Assembly (NCBI GenBank): GCA_028583415.1
Contig: CM053275.1
Span: forward strand, 82,460,805 to 82,524,804
Direction: 5' to 3'
From: Protea cynaroides
Taxonomy: Eukaryota > Streptophyta > Magnoliopsida > Proteales > Proteaceae
Length of the DNA: 64,000 nt
The notes under the pieces were generated by a model that saw nothing but the letters and a program-made list of their open reading frames with translations, ran no database searches and was not told the origin of the DNA. The translations under genes were made by a program, and so were the position numbers. Below, piece after piece: positions 24,801-36,059 of the stretch (the first letter of the stretch is position 1; each line of letters begins with the position of its first letter).

Positions 24801-27800
24801 ATGTGCTATGGTTGTGCGATTTCCACCTTGTGATGAGGGTATGTTGTAGTTTTCCTCCATACTTATGTTTCACTGTTTAATTTAAATTTTGTAGGTGGTG
24901 GTAGCTCAAGAGGGAGAAGACAGAAACAAGGTGAAGATGTAGTCCACACCTTGAAGGTTTCTCTAGAGGACTTGTATAATGGAACGTCTAAGAAGCTCTC
25001 TCTGTCAAGAAACGTACTCTGCCCAAAATGTAAAGGGTATTACCTCTTACCTCTATCCATTTGTTATTATTAATACTTTGTGGCTGGTTTGGTGGGCGGA
25101 TGTGAACCTCTGATCAATTATGGTTCTGCATGCAAATTAGTTCATTGTTTGAGGATGCATTACGTCTACAGAGTGGAATGGAACTATTTATACGGGCTCT
25201 GAAGTTATGATGGGAGTACTGGGGGAGGCCCCTCATTCCTTCCTGTTTTATACATAATGATTCAAAATGATGTTGTTAACTATAAGGAATGGACCCATGC
25301 ACATGGGGTCCATTCTTGTCTCTCGGTTCTACTACTATCGACAAGAGGAGAGCTGGCTTGTTAACTTAGTCAAACCAGCATTGATAACTTGTGGAACATG
25401 TTGGCTATGTGCCTTGTTCTGATGGCAAAGGGGTTAAAACATATCAAATTAACAAGCCCTCTTAGCTACAGGATCTCTAATCAGTCCAAACATAAAATCT
25501 GTAGGAAAAAGTAATAGAAAAAATTACTTATCTCGAAATCTGACCGTCAGAAATTTATGAAATTTGGTTTGGAAGTCCTTGATAACACTTATGAGCACTC
25601 CTCCGAAGTTAAAGACGATCTGAGAAAAATTGAAGAAGTTGTGGGGCCCGAAAGTTGACTGAACCTGTTATCGCTCCAGATCTGGAAGATGATTGATTGC
25701 TTCTAGTTTGGTAGTAGTTTATCAAGGGAACTCAATGGATTTACAGGTAGGCTATGTCGTCAGCCAGTGTAGTATGTTTGTATCTCAAAACAAGAGTCAA
25801 AATATCGAGGAAGAAAGAAGAACAAGAGGTTGAGTCTCACAACCTGGTGAGGCTCAACCAGAAATTAATTACTTTTAATTTTCTGGAAAAACTCTACTGC
25901 AGCCAGTCTGCATTCTCTTTATTTATAGCTTTGAAACATTACAAATAAAATAGGAAAGAACTAAACTTGGAAAAGCTAAACCTCCTTTATAACTTAGGAA
26001 GTTTCTAAAACATAGAAATAGAAAAGTTTTTAAAAACTGGAATTAAGAAACTAGATTTTAGGCAAGTCTTAATCTCCAAGAAACTAAGACTTCTAAACTA
26101 ACTTGTCTAATTTTTAGGAAACTAAACAATGGAAATAAGTAAACTAAAAATTAGGAAACTAACCAAAAGATTCTAACTATTGCTGCACGTGAACAGTGTG
26201 GGTTGGGCCCATGTTGACAGATCCTTGGGCTGGTCCTTGGACTGCATCAACTCCCTCCCACTTAAAAAGAACTCGTTTACGAGTTTTGTAATGGTGAAGA
26301 ATGACTATAGAGGGGTCGGTAGGCAACACCTGTTGATCTTGAAACTTAAACTGTGCTTGCGACATTGGAAGAAAATCCATCACTTTGGGTCCACTTTCTT
26401 CAAGATATTTAGAAGGTATTAAGAAATCAACATGCTCAACATCTTGAGGAAAGTCAACTGGTATCGTGGTATCCATGGGGACGATCTTATTTAATTCTTC
26501 GTCTTCCGCAATTTTCTCCATAACACCGTGATCTTCATCAGAATTGTGGTCACTATTGTCAATCCATGGAGCTTTAGTAAAGGCATCAAAATTATCCACA
26601 TCCACTTTTGGGGCAATCAAGACCATACTGGTGATTATATGGATTCCATATGAATCCTCACAATCATCCATGACATCCGTATTAGGAACAGAAGTGTCAT
26701 CACTTTGCGGTTCACATACCTGTGTCTCTGGGTTGGCCTCGATTGCAGCAACTAAGGAGTTTACTTTTAATTTTTGTGGACAATCTCTAGCAAAGTGATC
26801 ATTTGCATTGCAGTGATAGCATTGCACATCCGTAGCTGCTACCATGGGAGTTCTACCTTTATCTGTCGTTGGAGTAGTATGAGATATAGTCCTTATAGCT
26901 TTGCTGATTGGTGTGGGGTGTTTCACTTCATAAGAACTGGAGGTAGGCTTCAGTGTTAACTTCAAAAGGTCCTCGGCTTGGAAAGCTTTATCAACAGTCG
27001 TTAAGACTAACAATATCAACCACACCCATTTTTTCTCTAATCTCAGGTCGCAACCCCAAACGAAACCGAGATATCATTTGATCATCATTGTCTCGTGAAC
27101 TTGACCGTACACATAATTGATCAAATTGGTATACATAGTCTTCCATACTCATATTACCTTGACGAAGATTGTTCAGCTGGTCATGCAACCTTCTCTGGAA
27201 AGACCGAGGCAAATACTTTTCTTTCAATTCTTCTTTCATCTCCTCCCAAGTAGTGGGTTCTCTACGACTCCTCATGAGACTATATTCATAGTTACACCAC
27301 CAATCACGAGCACCCCCCACTAGTTTGGAGCGGGCCAATTGCAACTTTTTAGGTTCGGGAAGGCTAAACCAATCAAAGTAGTCATCTACGGCATTCAGCC
27401 AATTTTGAAAGGCTTCAGGGTCTTGCCTCCCATGAAACTCCTTGAGGTCCCTCCGTACTTTATGGGTTTGGTAACGGATAGGTTCATCATAGTCGTCATA
27501 GGGTGGGTTGTGGTATTCCTCTCTAGGGACTCTTTGAGGAGCCCTAAGAATACGTCTTGACATTAGGTTGGCATTAAGGGCTTCCCTTCTAGGGGCTTCT
27601 ACTCTAGTCGGCCTAGGATGATTTAGCTCCTCCAAATTACTCATTCTTCCATCCATGCTATCTAACTTGGCATCCATTTTGGCCAATCGTTGGAGAACCA
27701 GATTAATAAGGTCATTGGGATTGTTGGACTGATTAGGAGAGTTAGAACTCTCCTCAGCCATGCTCTGATACCAATTGATGGCAAAGGGGTTAAAACATAT

Positions 27801-30800
27801 CAAATTAACAAGCCCTCTTTGCTACATGATCTCTAATCAGTCTAAACATAAAATCTGCAGGAAAAAGTAATAGAAAAAATTACTTATCTCGAAATTTGAC
27901 CGTTAGAAATTTATAAAATTTGGTTTGGAAGTCCTTGATAACACTTAAGAACACTCTTACGAAGTTAAAGAAGATCTGAGAAAAATTGAAGAAGTTGTGG
28001 GGCCCGAAAGTTGACTGAACCTGTTAGCGCCCCAGATCTGGAAGATGATTGATTGCTTCTAGTTTGGTAGTAGTTTATCAAGGGAACTCAATGGATCTAT
28101 AGGTAGGCTATGTCGTCAGCTAGTGTAGTATGTTTGTATCTCAAAACAAGAGTCAAAATATCAAGGAAGAAAGAAGAACAAGAGGTTGAGTCTCACAACC
28201 TGGTGAGGCTCAACCAGAAATTAATTACTTTTAATTTTCTGGAAAAACTCTACTACAGCCAGCCTGCATTCTCTTTATTTATAGCTTTGAAACATTACAA
28301 ATAAAATAGGAAAGAACTAAACTTGGAAAAACTAAACCTCCTTTATAACTTAGGAAGTTTCTAAAACATAGAAATATGAAAGTTTCTAAAAACTGGAATT
28401 AGGAAACTAGATTTTAGGCAAGTCTTAATCTCCAAGCAACTAAGACTTCTAAACTAACTAGTCTAATTTTTAGGAAACTAAACAATGGAAATAAGTAAAC
28501 TAAAAATTAGGGAACTAACCAAAAGATTCTAACTGCTGCTGTTGGTACTGTTCACGGAACAGTACCGTGTGAACAGTGTTCATGTGAACAGTGTGGGTTC
28601 GGCCCATGTTGACAGATCCTTGGGCTGGTCCTTGGACTGCATCATGTTCCCAATCTGATTATAAATCTTATCCTTTTATTCTTCTTATGTAATTGGGACT
28701 CCCTCTCATGTTGAGATGTGGAGTCCCTCTCGTATCCTATTATCTCTATCCTATCTTTATTTTATTATATGTAATTAGGAGACTAGGATTATTGTGTAAC
28801 TAGGATTCATTATTAGTCTAGGATTCCTTGTCATGTTGAAATATGAATCCTATTCCCATTGTAACTAGGATTCCTTCTCATATAGAGTCTCAGACCTATC
28901 CTATTTCCCTTATTTGAATATCTATAATAGTTTGCTAGGGGGAGAGAACTGCACACAGTTTTTCCTTTTCCCTAAAATACTATTCATGAGTTACTGTTCA
29001 CAATCCTGAAACAGTATTAATGAGTTACTGTTCACAATCCTGAAACAGTCTTTTATATCTCCATCTTCTCTCTCTTTATTTCTATTTTGTTACACGTATG
29101 TTCCTCTTAAACTTCATTTGTCTCTCTTCCTTGACTTTTTTTTTTTTTTTTTTTGTACTGAAGACCACTTATTTATAGAGATATTGATGGGATTGAAAAC
29201 CAGTACAGAAACAAAGAAGAAGGATTAGAGAGAGGAAAACTCAATAGAAGAGAGGGGAATCACAGATTCTAGGAGAGAAAATCAGTATTAAGAATTAAAA
29301 AGAAGAAAAGAGGGGTAGGGACAAAATTAACATAGTAGGAGGGAAGAAGAGAGAAACTTACAATCAGTGAGAGGGTTCCATTTTTTTTCCCATTCATTAT
29401 CTTTGCAACCCCATTTTACAGTAGAAAAAAAAGCCTTTACAGGAACTGTATGGAGGGGGGAGGGGGGGGGGGGGAGGGGGGGGGAGGGAGGGGGAACTGT
29501 TCATAAACGGTGAACAGGGGTTTTTACATGCTGTAAAAAAAAAAAAAAAAAAAAAAACATAATTTAAATGCAAGAAATGAAAATAGAAACAGCCCCCACA
29601 TGTCCTGCATTAACTCTCCCTTGCTTAAAAAAAAACTCAACCTCTAGTTTGGATAAACCCAGGAAACCAGTCCATGTGATGTTCATCCATGCCATACAAA
29701 AACTCTGGTAATTCACGAGGAGAGGGATTAATTTGAATCTGCATGTCCGCTTCTCAATAATATTGAGTGTGATGTCGAAGTCATAGGTCATTATTGTCGG
29801 AGCATCTCTGGTGTTCTCCATTCCATAAGATGGAACTGTTGATGTTTGCAATTATGTGGGTAAAGGGGTTCAAGGTGATGTCACGGTAATGGAGATAAGG
29901 TAGTTGTATATGGATATTTGGAATTCTGGTTTGGGATTTCCAAAATAAGGATAGTAAGAAGATAAGAGAAGTCAGATAGGAGAAGAAGGATAAGAAGAGG
30001 GGGAGAGGGACTGAAAGCCAGAAGAATCCAAGAGAGAGATGGAGAGCTTAAGAGGGTGGTTTAGAAGGCTTCAGCCATGCAGGAAAAGAAGATGTGAAAG
30101 AGATTCACTCAACTTGGCTCTGATACCGAAATGATGGGATTGAAAACTAGTACAGAATCAAAGAAAAAGAATTAGAGAGAGGAACACTCAATAGAAAGGA
30201 GGGGAATCACAGGTTTCAGGAAAGAAGATTAACATTAAGAATTAAGAAGAACAAAAGAGGGGTAGGGACAGAATTAACATAGGAGGGAAGAAGGGGAGAA
30301 GAGAGAAACATACAATCAGTGAGAAATTTCCATGTTTTTTTCACTCGTTGTCTTTGAATCTCCATTTTACAACAGAAAAAATAGGCCTTTAAAGGCTTAC
30401 AGGAACTGTATGGGAGTTAGAGAGGGGAAAGGGAGAGAGGGGGGGGGGGGATTCGCAGTTCAGAGCTAAGTTCAACTACCCAATTCAAAAAACAAAACTG
30501 CAGGGGGGGGGGGACTATTCACGTGAACAATGAACATGGGGTTTTTACATGCTGTAAAAAAAGGAAATAACATAATTTAAATCATAGTTGTCAAGGCGTC
30601 GCCTAGGCGTGATTCCAGGGCCTGGGCGCCTGGGCGCCTTATGAATGTTGCCTGGGCGGTCGCCCAGGCTCTCTGGGCGTCGCCTAGGCGCCGCCCTCTG
30701 AATTTGCTTCACAGGATTTATTAGGCTAGACAGGAACAACATTTACCAGACAGTACTTATTTATGACTAATATCATTTAAGTAAATGTTTCTTTAATTTT

Positions 30801-33800
30801 ATATTTCATTTACTTAAGATATTATTCATAAATAAGCAAATACCCCCTATTTGAATCCAATAAAAATAATTTAAAATTCAAATTCCAGAAGGATAAAAAG
30901 TCAACCCTTCAGTTGAAGAACAAAAATCGTATTTTCGGGTGCGGGGGCGATTTTCATCTTCAAAATGCTAGGCTTATTTCCAAATATAAAAATTCCATAA
31001 ATCTTATTATAGTAAAGTATCACTAAAAACCAAGAGTGTGCCAAAATAATATCTTGCTTTGATGCCCAAAAAATAATTTACATTCAGACGACTTTTAACA
31101 GCATTCGCGTACTTCGAACAAGGTTTGACCGGAGTGTAACTCCTTCATTATAACTCGGATTCAAGCAATCTAGGATTTGTTGGAAAGCTGATTATACTAG
31201 CTTTGCAATGAATTTGAGATTGCTTGAATCCGAAATATATTAAAGGAGTTACACTCCGGTAAAATTTGTTAGAAATAAATAAATGGTAGTCATAAATATG
31301 TGTTGCCTACTTAACTCAATTATTTGTTTCTTTGTTGTTTTTCTTATATTAATTAAGCTATGTCTTAAATGTTTATTTATGTAGAATGCTGCATATATAT
31401 ATAAACATTAATATAGCATTAATATATTAAAAATATAAAAAAATACGCTAGGCGACGCCTAGGCGGCGCCTAGGCGCCTAGGCGCCCAGGATGGCCTCAA
31501 ACGCCTTGGATCGCCTTGTCGCCTTGACAACTATGATTTAAATACAAGAAATGAAAATAGGAACAGCCTCCACATGTCCTGCATCAGATATTCTATGTGG
31601 ACTACAGAAATTTACACCAGTTCTGGCTTATAAAAGCCTTCTCAAAAGGTAATAATAAGTGGGTAGGATAGACGGTTAGCTGGAAAGATTGTTCCATATT
31701 GGAAATGAAGGGGCAATTCTAAAGGGTGTTGCTTGTGGAATGAGAGCAGGGTGGATAAAATGGATAGGAACTTCTGCGTAGTGTAATCAATCAATACATA
31801 CCTTTAAACTGAAGGGAAAATGTTAGTGGATGACTCGAAGACCAACAATAATGTATGGATTTCTAAGTAATCAATACATTCCAGGGATTTGCTTTAATGA
31901 TTTGGAGTAGAAACATGTAGATTTAGAGTTGTATGGCATTTAAATAATCTGTGCAGGCATATTTTATGCATTTGGGGTTTAGGTTAGTGACTAGGTGTAG
32001 TTTGGTCATTTTGCCGTAATATTCCTCATGATTTTTTAATAATTATTTTCTGAGATGATTAAGCATCCGTAGGATAATTTTAAGTGTTTTTTTTATATAT
32101 TATGAGTAAGAAAGAAACAAAACTTAAATGTAACTAGGAAACACCCAATCTTATGCCATTGAAGGATCTTTCTAGTCCAGGAATCTTTAAAAGAGAAATA
32201 AACGTGTGGAATTAATATTAGAATTTTGTACCTGTACATTAAGACATTAAGATAATCAATAACTAAAGATAAGTCCTAAAGCTAACCCCTCGGCTGGTTT
32301 TGTGAGAGAACTGGTGACTCTCTAAAGCTTGTGGATTTGATGGCCTGGTTCCCTTCCTCCTATGTTGGTATTGAGGGAATATGTTGGATCTGCCTCATGA
32401 TTGTTCTAGAAAATTTTCTGGTGATGCTTAACAAGGGATGCCCATGCAGTGTTTCCTGTTCTATTTATTGTCAATAATCACATGAACTAATAGATAAAAA
32501 AAAAATAAAATCCAACATGTAGCATGATCTACATATTACTCTTCTAATTGTTACATCGGGTGCATCATTTTCTTTTCTACTTGACCATTCTATTTTCCAA
32601 TTCCCAATGTAACCTTGTCCAGGTTTTCTTTACTTACTGTACTTACTAAGTTGATTTTGGTTATCTTAGCTGGGCTTCATGGTTTAATTTTTCTGATGTT
32701 GTACTGTGCCTGATTTCCTTGAGTGGTCTACAGAAATTGTTGCTTATTTTGAATTGCTATCCTGGCATACTTGAATGTGTATTACCTATATACTGACTGG
32801 ACTGGCTTCTAATGTGCATCCGTGATCGTTTCAGTAAAGGTTCAAAGAGTGGGTCGTCTGGAAGATGTTATGGATGCCAAGGTACAGGGATGAAGCTCTC
32901 AACCCGACAGATTGGCCCAGGCATGATCCAACAAATGCAGCATGTTTGTCTAGAATGCAGAGGCACAGGTATTTAATTAGAGCCCCTCTTTTGCTGCAGT
33001 CTACTTTGAAACTATGGGTACTCATTTAAACATATCTTGATGCAGGTGAGGTTATCAGCGAGAAAGATAGATGCCCGCATTGCAAAGGGAACAAGGTTTC
33101 CCAAGATAAGAAGGTGCTGGAGGTTCATGTTGAGAAAGGAATGCAGCATGGCCAGAAAATTGTGTTCCAGGGTGAAGCTGACGAAGCTGTAAGTGCCGTG
33201 GAACCTTCATCTTAGGCATTTACCTTGGAGCCCTTGTGCTAGAACTTTACATTGGTTCTGATGTAACTAATGATTTGTGCCTATTGTTTGCAGCCTGATA
33301 CCATTACAGGGGACATTGTTTTTGTGTTGCAACTTAAGGAGCACCCGAAGTTCAAGCGGAAGTATGATGATCTCTATGTAGAACACACACTTAGTTTGAC
33401 TGAGGCTCTCTGTGGCTTCCAGTTTGCTTTAACACACCTTGATGGTAGACAGTTACTGATCAAATCGAATCCTGGCGAGATTATCAAGCCTGGTATTGTT
33501 TTGATTACCATCTCTTAGTAGAACACACTGCCATATTGCCTGATTCTCTTTCTACCCCCATAAAAAACCAACTTTTTTCTTTTGTGAAACTTTGCCATTC
33601 AGGTCAACACAAGGCGATTAATGATGAGGGGATGCCACACCACGGGAGGCCTTTTATGAAGGGCCGACTGTACATCCAGTTCAATATCGAATTCCCAGAT
33701 TCAGGGGTTATTTCCCCGGACCAGTGCCGATCCTTGGAGACAATCCTACCACCAAGATCTAGTAGCCAGTTGTCAGAGATTGAGCTGGAGCTGGATGAGT

Positions 33801-33931
33801 GCGAGGAGACCACCTTGCATGATGTCAACATTGAGGAGGAGATGAGGCGGAAACAGCAGCAGCAACAGCAGGAAGCGTACGATGAGGATGATGAGCCATC
33901 GATGCCTCGAGTGCAGTGTGCACAGCAATAG
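21805..33931 (+). CDS. Type I (class A) DnaJ/Hsp40 co-chaperone, J2/J3-like, seven coding exons
   Basis: It stimulates the ATPase of Hsp70 and delivers unfolded clients, probably in the cytosol and at membranes. Exons by splice sites: 21805-21954, 24612-24762, 24895-25036, 32835-32968, 33046-33188, 33294-33492, 33603-33931, all GT-AG. The frame holds throughout and gives 415 aa, close to the ~420 of Arabidopsis J2/J3. Domains: J domain about 13-75 with HPD at 41-43; Gly/Phe linker (GGGGASHNPFDIF); zinc region with CPKCKGKG (143), CYGCQGTG (159), CLECRGTG (186) and CPHCKGNK (202); C-terminal substrate domains; an acidic, Gln-rich tail ending CAQQ, a CaaX-type prenylation box. The start MFGRAPKKSDN is the family's normal N-terminus. 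At the exon 6/7 join Gly replaces the usual Asp (KPGQHKAI). No stop or frameshift, so it is probably functional. Intron 3 is about 7.8 kb because of transposons. Confidence 0.95.
23279..24538. mobile_element. Mutator-like non-autonomous element in DnaJ intron 1, TSD CTTATGCAA
   Basis: A perfect 9-bp duplication CTTATGCAA lies at 23270-23278 and 24539-24547. The termini (GGAATCAAGTATCG and, reversed, ATCAAGGAATTAAGTATCG) are related inverted repeats followed by many GATACGATAC/TATCGG words on both sides. The 1260-bp body contains a minisatellite (23560-23790, units of about 60 bp with GCAGCAGTGGCCAC and GAGGGGAAGAAGAAG). It also contains a two-copy repeat of about 65 bp around 24003-24140. No transposase. 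A 9-bp TSD points to the Mutator superfamily. Confidence 0.8.
25420..28644 (-). mobile_element. TR-GAG type LTR retrotransposon (gag only) in DnaJ intron 3, TSD TGTTC
   Basis: Two near-identical LTRs (25420-26249, 830 bp; 27776-28644, 869 bp) start TGATGGCAAAGG and end GGACTGCATCA. They are flanked by a perfect TGTTC duplication (25415-25419 and 28645-28649). On the - strand the primer site TGGTATCAGAGC (27762-27773, initiator tRNA-Met) lies two bases from the 5' LTR. A purine-rich tract (reverse of 26250-26265) precedes the 3' LTR. Between them is gag alone, with no protease, RT, RNase H or integrase, so it needs enzymes from another element. The right LTR has about 40 bp extra with GTGAACAGTGTTCATGTG palindromic words. 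It lies antisense to the DnaJ gene. Confidence 0.9.
26177..27761 (-). pseudogene. Gag of the gag-only element, split by one frameshift
   Basis: The first frame (27761-26991), starting MAEESSNSPNQ, holds a Ty3/gypsy-type Retrotrans_gag domain: FHGRQDPEAFQNWLNAVDDY, then ARDWWCNYEYS, then TWEEMKEELKEKYLP and GNMSMEDYVYQFDQL. The second, overlapping frame (27025-26177) continues with the end of the capsid region and a zinc knuckle CYHCNANDHFARDC (CX2CX4HX4C, about 26780-26821), then an acidic tail ending inside the LTR. A single-base change near 27000 separates the two; otherwise the protein is long (~525 aa) and uninterrupted. An upstream in-frame Met at 27803 lies in the LTR/primer site and is unlikely to be used. 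Gag would form the particle that packages element RNA. Confidence 0.82.
28645..29184. repeat. Intron 3 spacer with a 2-copy tandem repeat and a T-run
   Basis: An ~34-bp unit with ATGAGTTACTGTTCACAATC is present twice at about 28985-29052. A run of about 22 T lies near 29134-29155. ACTAGGATT/TAGGATTC words recur at 28780-28880. This is probably part of an older LTR into which the gag-only element inserted; its ends were not resolved. Confidence 0.5.
29185..31586 (-). mobile_element. TRIM-like LTR element in DnaJ intron 3, TSD GATAT
   Basis: The left LTR (29185-29612, 428 bp) and right LTR (30132-31586, enlarged by an hAT insertion) start TGATGGGATTGAAAAC and end CTGCATYA. They are flanked by a perfect GATAT duplication (29180-29184 and 31587-31591). 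The primer site (reverse of about 30115-30128, GGTATCAGAGCC) sits next to the right LTR, so the element runs on the - strand like its neighbour. The internal part is only about 519 bp with no pol; a small frame at 29564-29851 is not recognisable. Both LTRs contain long G-runs on the + strand (29455-29500; 30438-30450 and 30503-30513). Confidence 0.85.
30583..31535. mobile_element. Non-autonomous hAT element inside the TRIM LTR, TSD ATTTAAAT
   Basis: Perfect 16-bp terminal inverted repeats CATAGTTGTCAAGGCG are flanked by a perfect 8-bp duplication ATTTAAAT (30575-30582 and 31536-31543). Subterminal clusters of GCCTAGGCG/GGGCGCC words lie at both ends. Inside are two strong hairpins: about 30757-30836 (ATGACTAATATCATTTAAGT pairing with its mirror) and about 31127-31260 (ACCGGAGTGTAACTCCTT pairing with AAGGAGTTACACTCCGGT). 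No transposase. Confidence 0.9.
31592..32834. other. Remainder of DnaJ intron 3
   Basis: AT-rich intronic sequence ending in the acceptor TTTCAG before exon 4 at 32835. No repeat ends or coding sequence recognised. Confidence 0.7.
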
Positions 33932-34250
33932 AAATCCTGGCTCTCATCTCCTTCCCCAGCTTTTCAACCCTCCTGCCCATGAGCTTACATTAGGAGAGGC
34001 ATGCTATTACCTTGGGAGGTTTTTTCATATTGTTATTGCTACTTAAAAGGCTTGACACGACAGGTTTGGTACCAGTTGGCTGCCTCGATTTATTTCTCTC
34101 AAATACCAATATCTTTTTCTAATTTTTGGTTTATTACTAGTGAATGCCTTTTAGGAACGTGGGATTGAAGTTGGCTATAGCCTTATTTATTTCTTAAATG
34201 TTTATTTTTGATTTGATTTGATTTTAATGCCGCTTTGAAGTTATCTTGTT
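33932..34250 (+). other. 3' untranslated region of the DnaJ gene (approximate)
   Basis: T-rich sequence follows the TAG at 33929-33931. The poly(A) site is not determinable; plant signals here are diffuse. Confidence 0.4.
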
Positions 34251-34697
34251 ATCTTGTTTTCTTTTTTTGATGATCTCCCTAGTTGAAATGAGCTGCGATG
34301 TTTCAAAGTTTTTGTTTCTTAGATGGATTGACTGGATTTGTAGAGAGTGCCCTGCTTATTATTCATTTAATTAAGCACAACTGAATCTAACATTAGAGCC
34401 TCCTGAATCCAGTCAGGAGAAAATTGCTAGATCTCTCTATTAATGGAGAACCTGGATGTGAGTTGAGGAAAGTGTCATGAATAGAAGCTCTGATGTTTCT
34501 GGATAGAGGATGACTGCCTCAGGCATGATTTGAGGAACCGGAATGGAATCAGTGAGTCCGATTCTGAGTCTCACCGATTTGAATGGGGGTAGGATTGTCA
34601 ATCACTTGACCTCCCTTGACGTGCACCAAACTCACTGGTTGGCAGCCACAGGCGCTTCCCCAGTTTGTTATGACCCACATGCATGTTTTGCAGGCCC
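34251..34697. other. Intergenic spacer, nothing recognised
   Basis: No supported frame. The overlapping frames that begin near 34540-34620 run into the MITE at 34707. Confidence 0.5.
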
Positions 34698-34706
34698 AAC
34701 TAATCG

Positions 34707-34850
34707 GATCCAAATCGTCTCCTGCGGCAGGAGGTTCTTGCCGCCGATCCAAGGACTTAGGTTCAGTCTGGCAGGCTGTCAATACATTGGGGGGTGGGCC
34801 GGTTGAAATCCAACCCTTGGCAGGTGGCAAGACGAGAGGATTTGAATACC
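34707..34850. mobile_element. Small Mutator-type MITE, TSD AACTAATCG
   Basis: Perfect 9-bp duplication AACTAATCG (34698-34706 and 34851-34859). The termini GATCCAAATCGTCTCC and, reversed, GGTATTCAAATCCTCTCG are related inverted repeats. It is 144 bp, the first of three members of one family within 1.4 kb. Confidence 0.8.
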
Positions 34851-35025
34851 AACTAATCGCATAAGGATGCTTTGTAGTACTATCAGACGGCAGGGAGGAG
34901 ATCCGACAGTGGAGTGTATCAGGCGCATGTCCCGATGCCTCACTGCTGGCTGGCAGTGCTAGAGAGGAGTGTCTGGACCCCAACTAACAAGGGTTTGGAC
35001 TTAGACTGGTTTTCCTCTTCTTCCC

Positions 35026-35274
35026 AGGATCCACATCGTCTACCGCCTAACCTGGGTTTGGGCGGGAGACTGGGCGGCCCGGATGGATGGCCGCCATGTG
35101 GTAGTCGGAGGGATCCGAGCCCTCCATCCGAGCTGACCCCCCAGTCGGCTCAGCTTGTCGACTGGGCGGTCGGCTCGGATGGAGGGCTCGGATCCCTCCG
35201 AGTGCCACATGGCGGCCATCCATCTGGGCCGCCCAGTCTCCCGCCCAAACCCAGGCGGGAGACGATTTCTATAC
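35026..35274. mobile_element. Mutator-type MITE forming a near-perfect 249-bp hairpin, TSD CTTCTTCCC
   Basis: Perfect 9-bp duplication CTTCTTCCC (35017-35025 and 35275-35283). The arms (about 35036-35144 and 35156-35266) are near-perfect reverse complements, with CCTGGGTTTGGGCGGGAGAC at 35051 matched by its mirror ending at 35255. They meet at CCCAGTCG - short loop - CGACTGGG. It is GC-rich, unlike its surroundings. The frames called on both strands here mirror each other and are not genes. If transcribed it would give a long double-stranded RNA. Confidence 0.88.
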
Positions 35275-35749
35275 CTTCTTCCCAAGGGCTGGTGGTCTCC
35301 CTTGTTTGAGTTTTGCTAATGTCACAGTAACAGCATGACAGGCTGCATCATGGAAAAAAATCAATTTATATTTTTTATTTTTGTTATTGGTGATATGCTC
35401 GTGATTCTCATGAGTTAGCATTTTCGTTGTGAGAAATGGTATCAAACTCAGGTTTAAAAGGGTGCAACTTTTGGATCGGAATCCTTTATCAAAATTGGGC
35501 CAGACTGTTTACTTCAGAATCGGGAGACCGTGTTTAGTAAATGGTTTGGTTTTGGTTTGGATTTTTAGATCGTTTACTTAATCAATTTGGTTTGGTTTGA
35601 AATCGTTTAAACCACGGTTTTAAATCAATTATGCATCAATTAAACTGTATTAAAATGGACCGCTTAAACGTTTAATAGTTATCTCTAATCCTAAAATAAA
35701 CTAAACCCTAATGATTTAAAATAGGATACAAAGGGTGTTAATTGTTAAA

Positions 35750-35752
<3 letters not shown>

Positions 35753-35803
<51 letters not shown>
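35753..35803. repeat. (TC)n microsatellite
   Basis: About 25 TC units. The preceding 300 bp (35440-35750) are rich in TTTGGTTTGG and GTTTAAAC words, possibly an old hAT MITE whose ends I could not define. Confidence 0.9.
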
Positions 35804-35805
<2 letters not shown>

Positions 35806-35901
35806 ACACGTACAACGATGACCAATTGGGCTATTGGCCTTGTCGCCTCTCTCCATGATGCCTTCTTCATTTGCCAATAGTGGCTACTGCAGCCTATAAT
35901 G

Positions 35902-36050
35902 GTATAAAAATCCTCTCCCGCCCACCTGCCGCCGGCCAAGGGCGGGATTTCAGCCGGCCCACCTCCCAATGTATTGGTAGGCGGGCTGGCTGATCCCCAG
36001 CCCTTGGATCAGCGGCAGGAATCTCCTGCCGCGGGAGAGGATTCGGTTCC
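35902..36050. mobile_element. Small Mutator-type MITE, TSD CCTATAATG
   Basis: Perfect 9-bp duplication CCTATAATG (35893-35901 and 36051-36059). The termini GTATAAAAATCCTCTCCCGC and, reversed, GGAACCGAATCCTCTCCCGC are 149 bp apart. Same family as the elements at 34707 and 35026, sharing the ATCCTCTCCCGCC core. Confidence 0.83.
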
Positions 36051-36059
36051 CCTATAATG

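Noticed and set aside
34543..35309. Overlapping frames of 80-144 codons on both strands
   Set aside because: They cover two MITEs, one a palindrome, so each strand mirrors the other. No domain.
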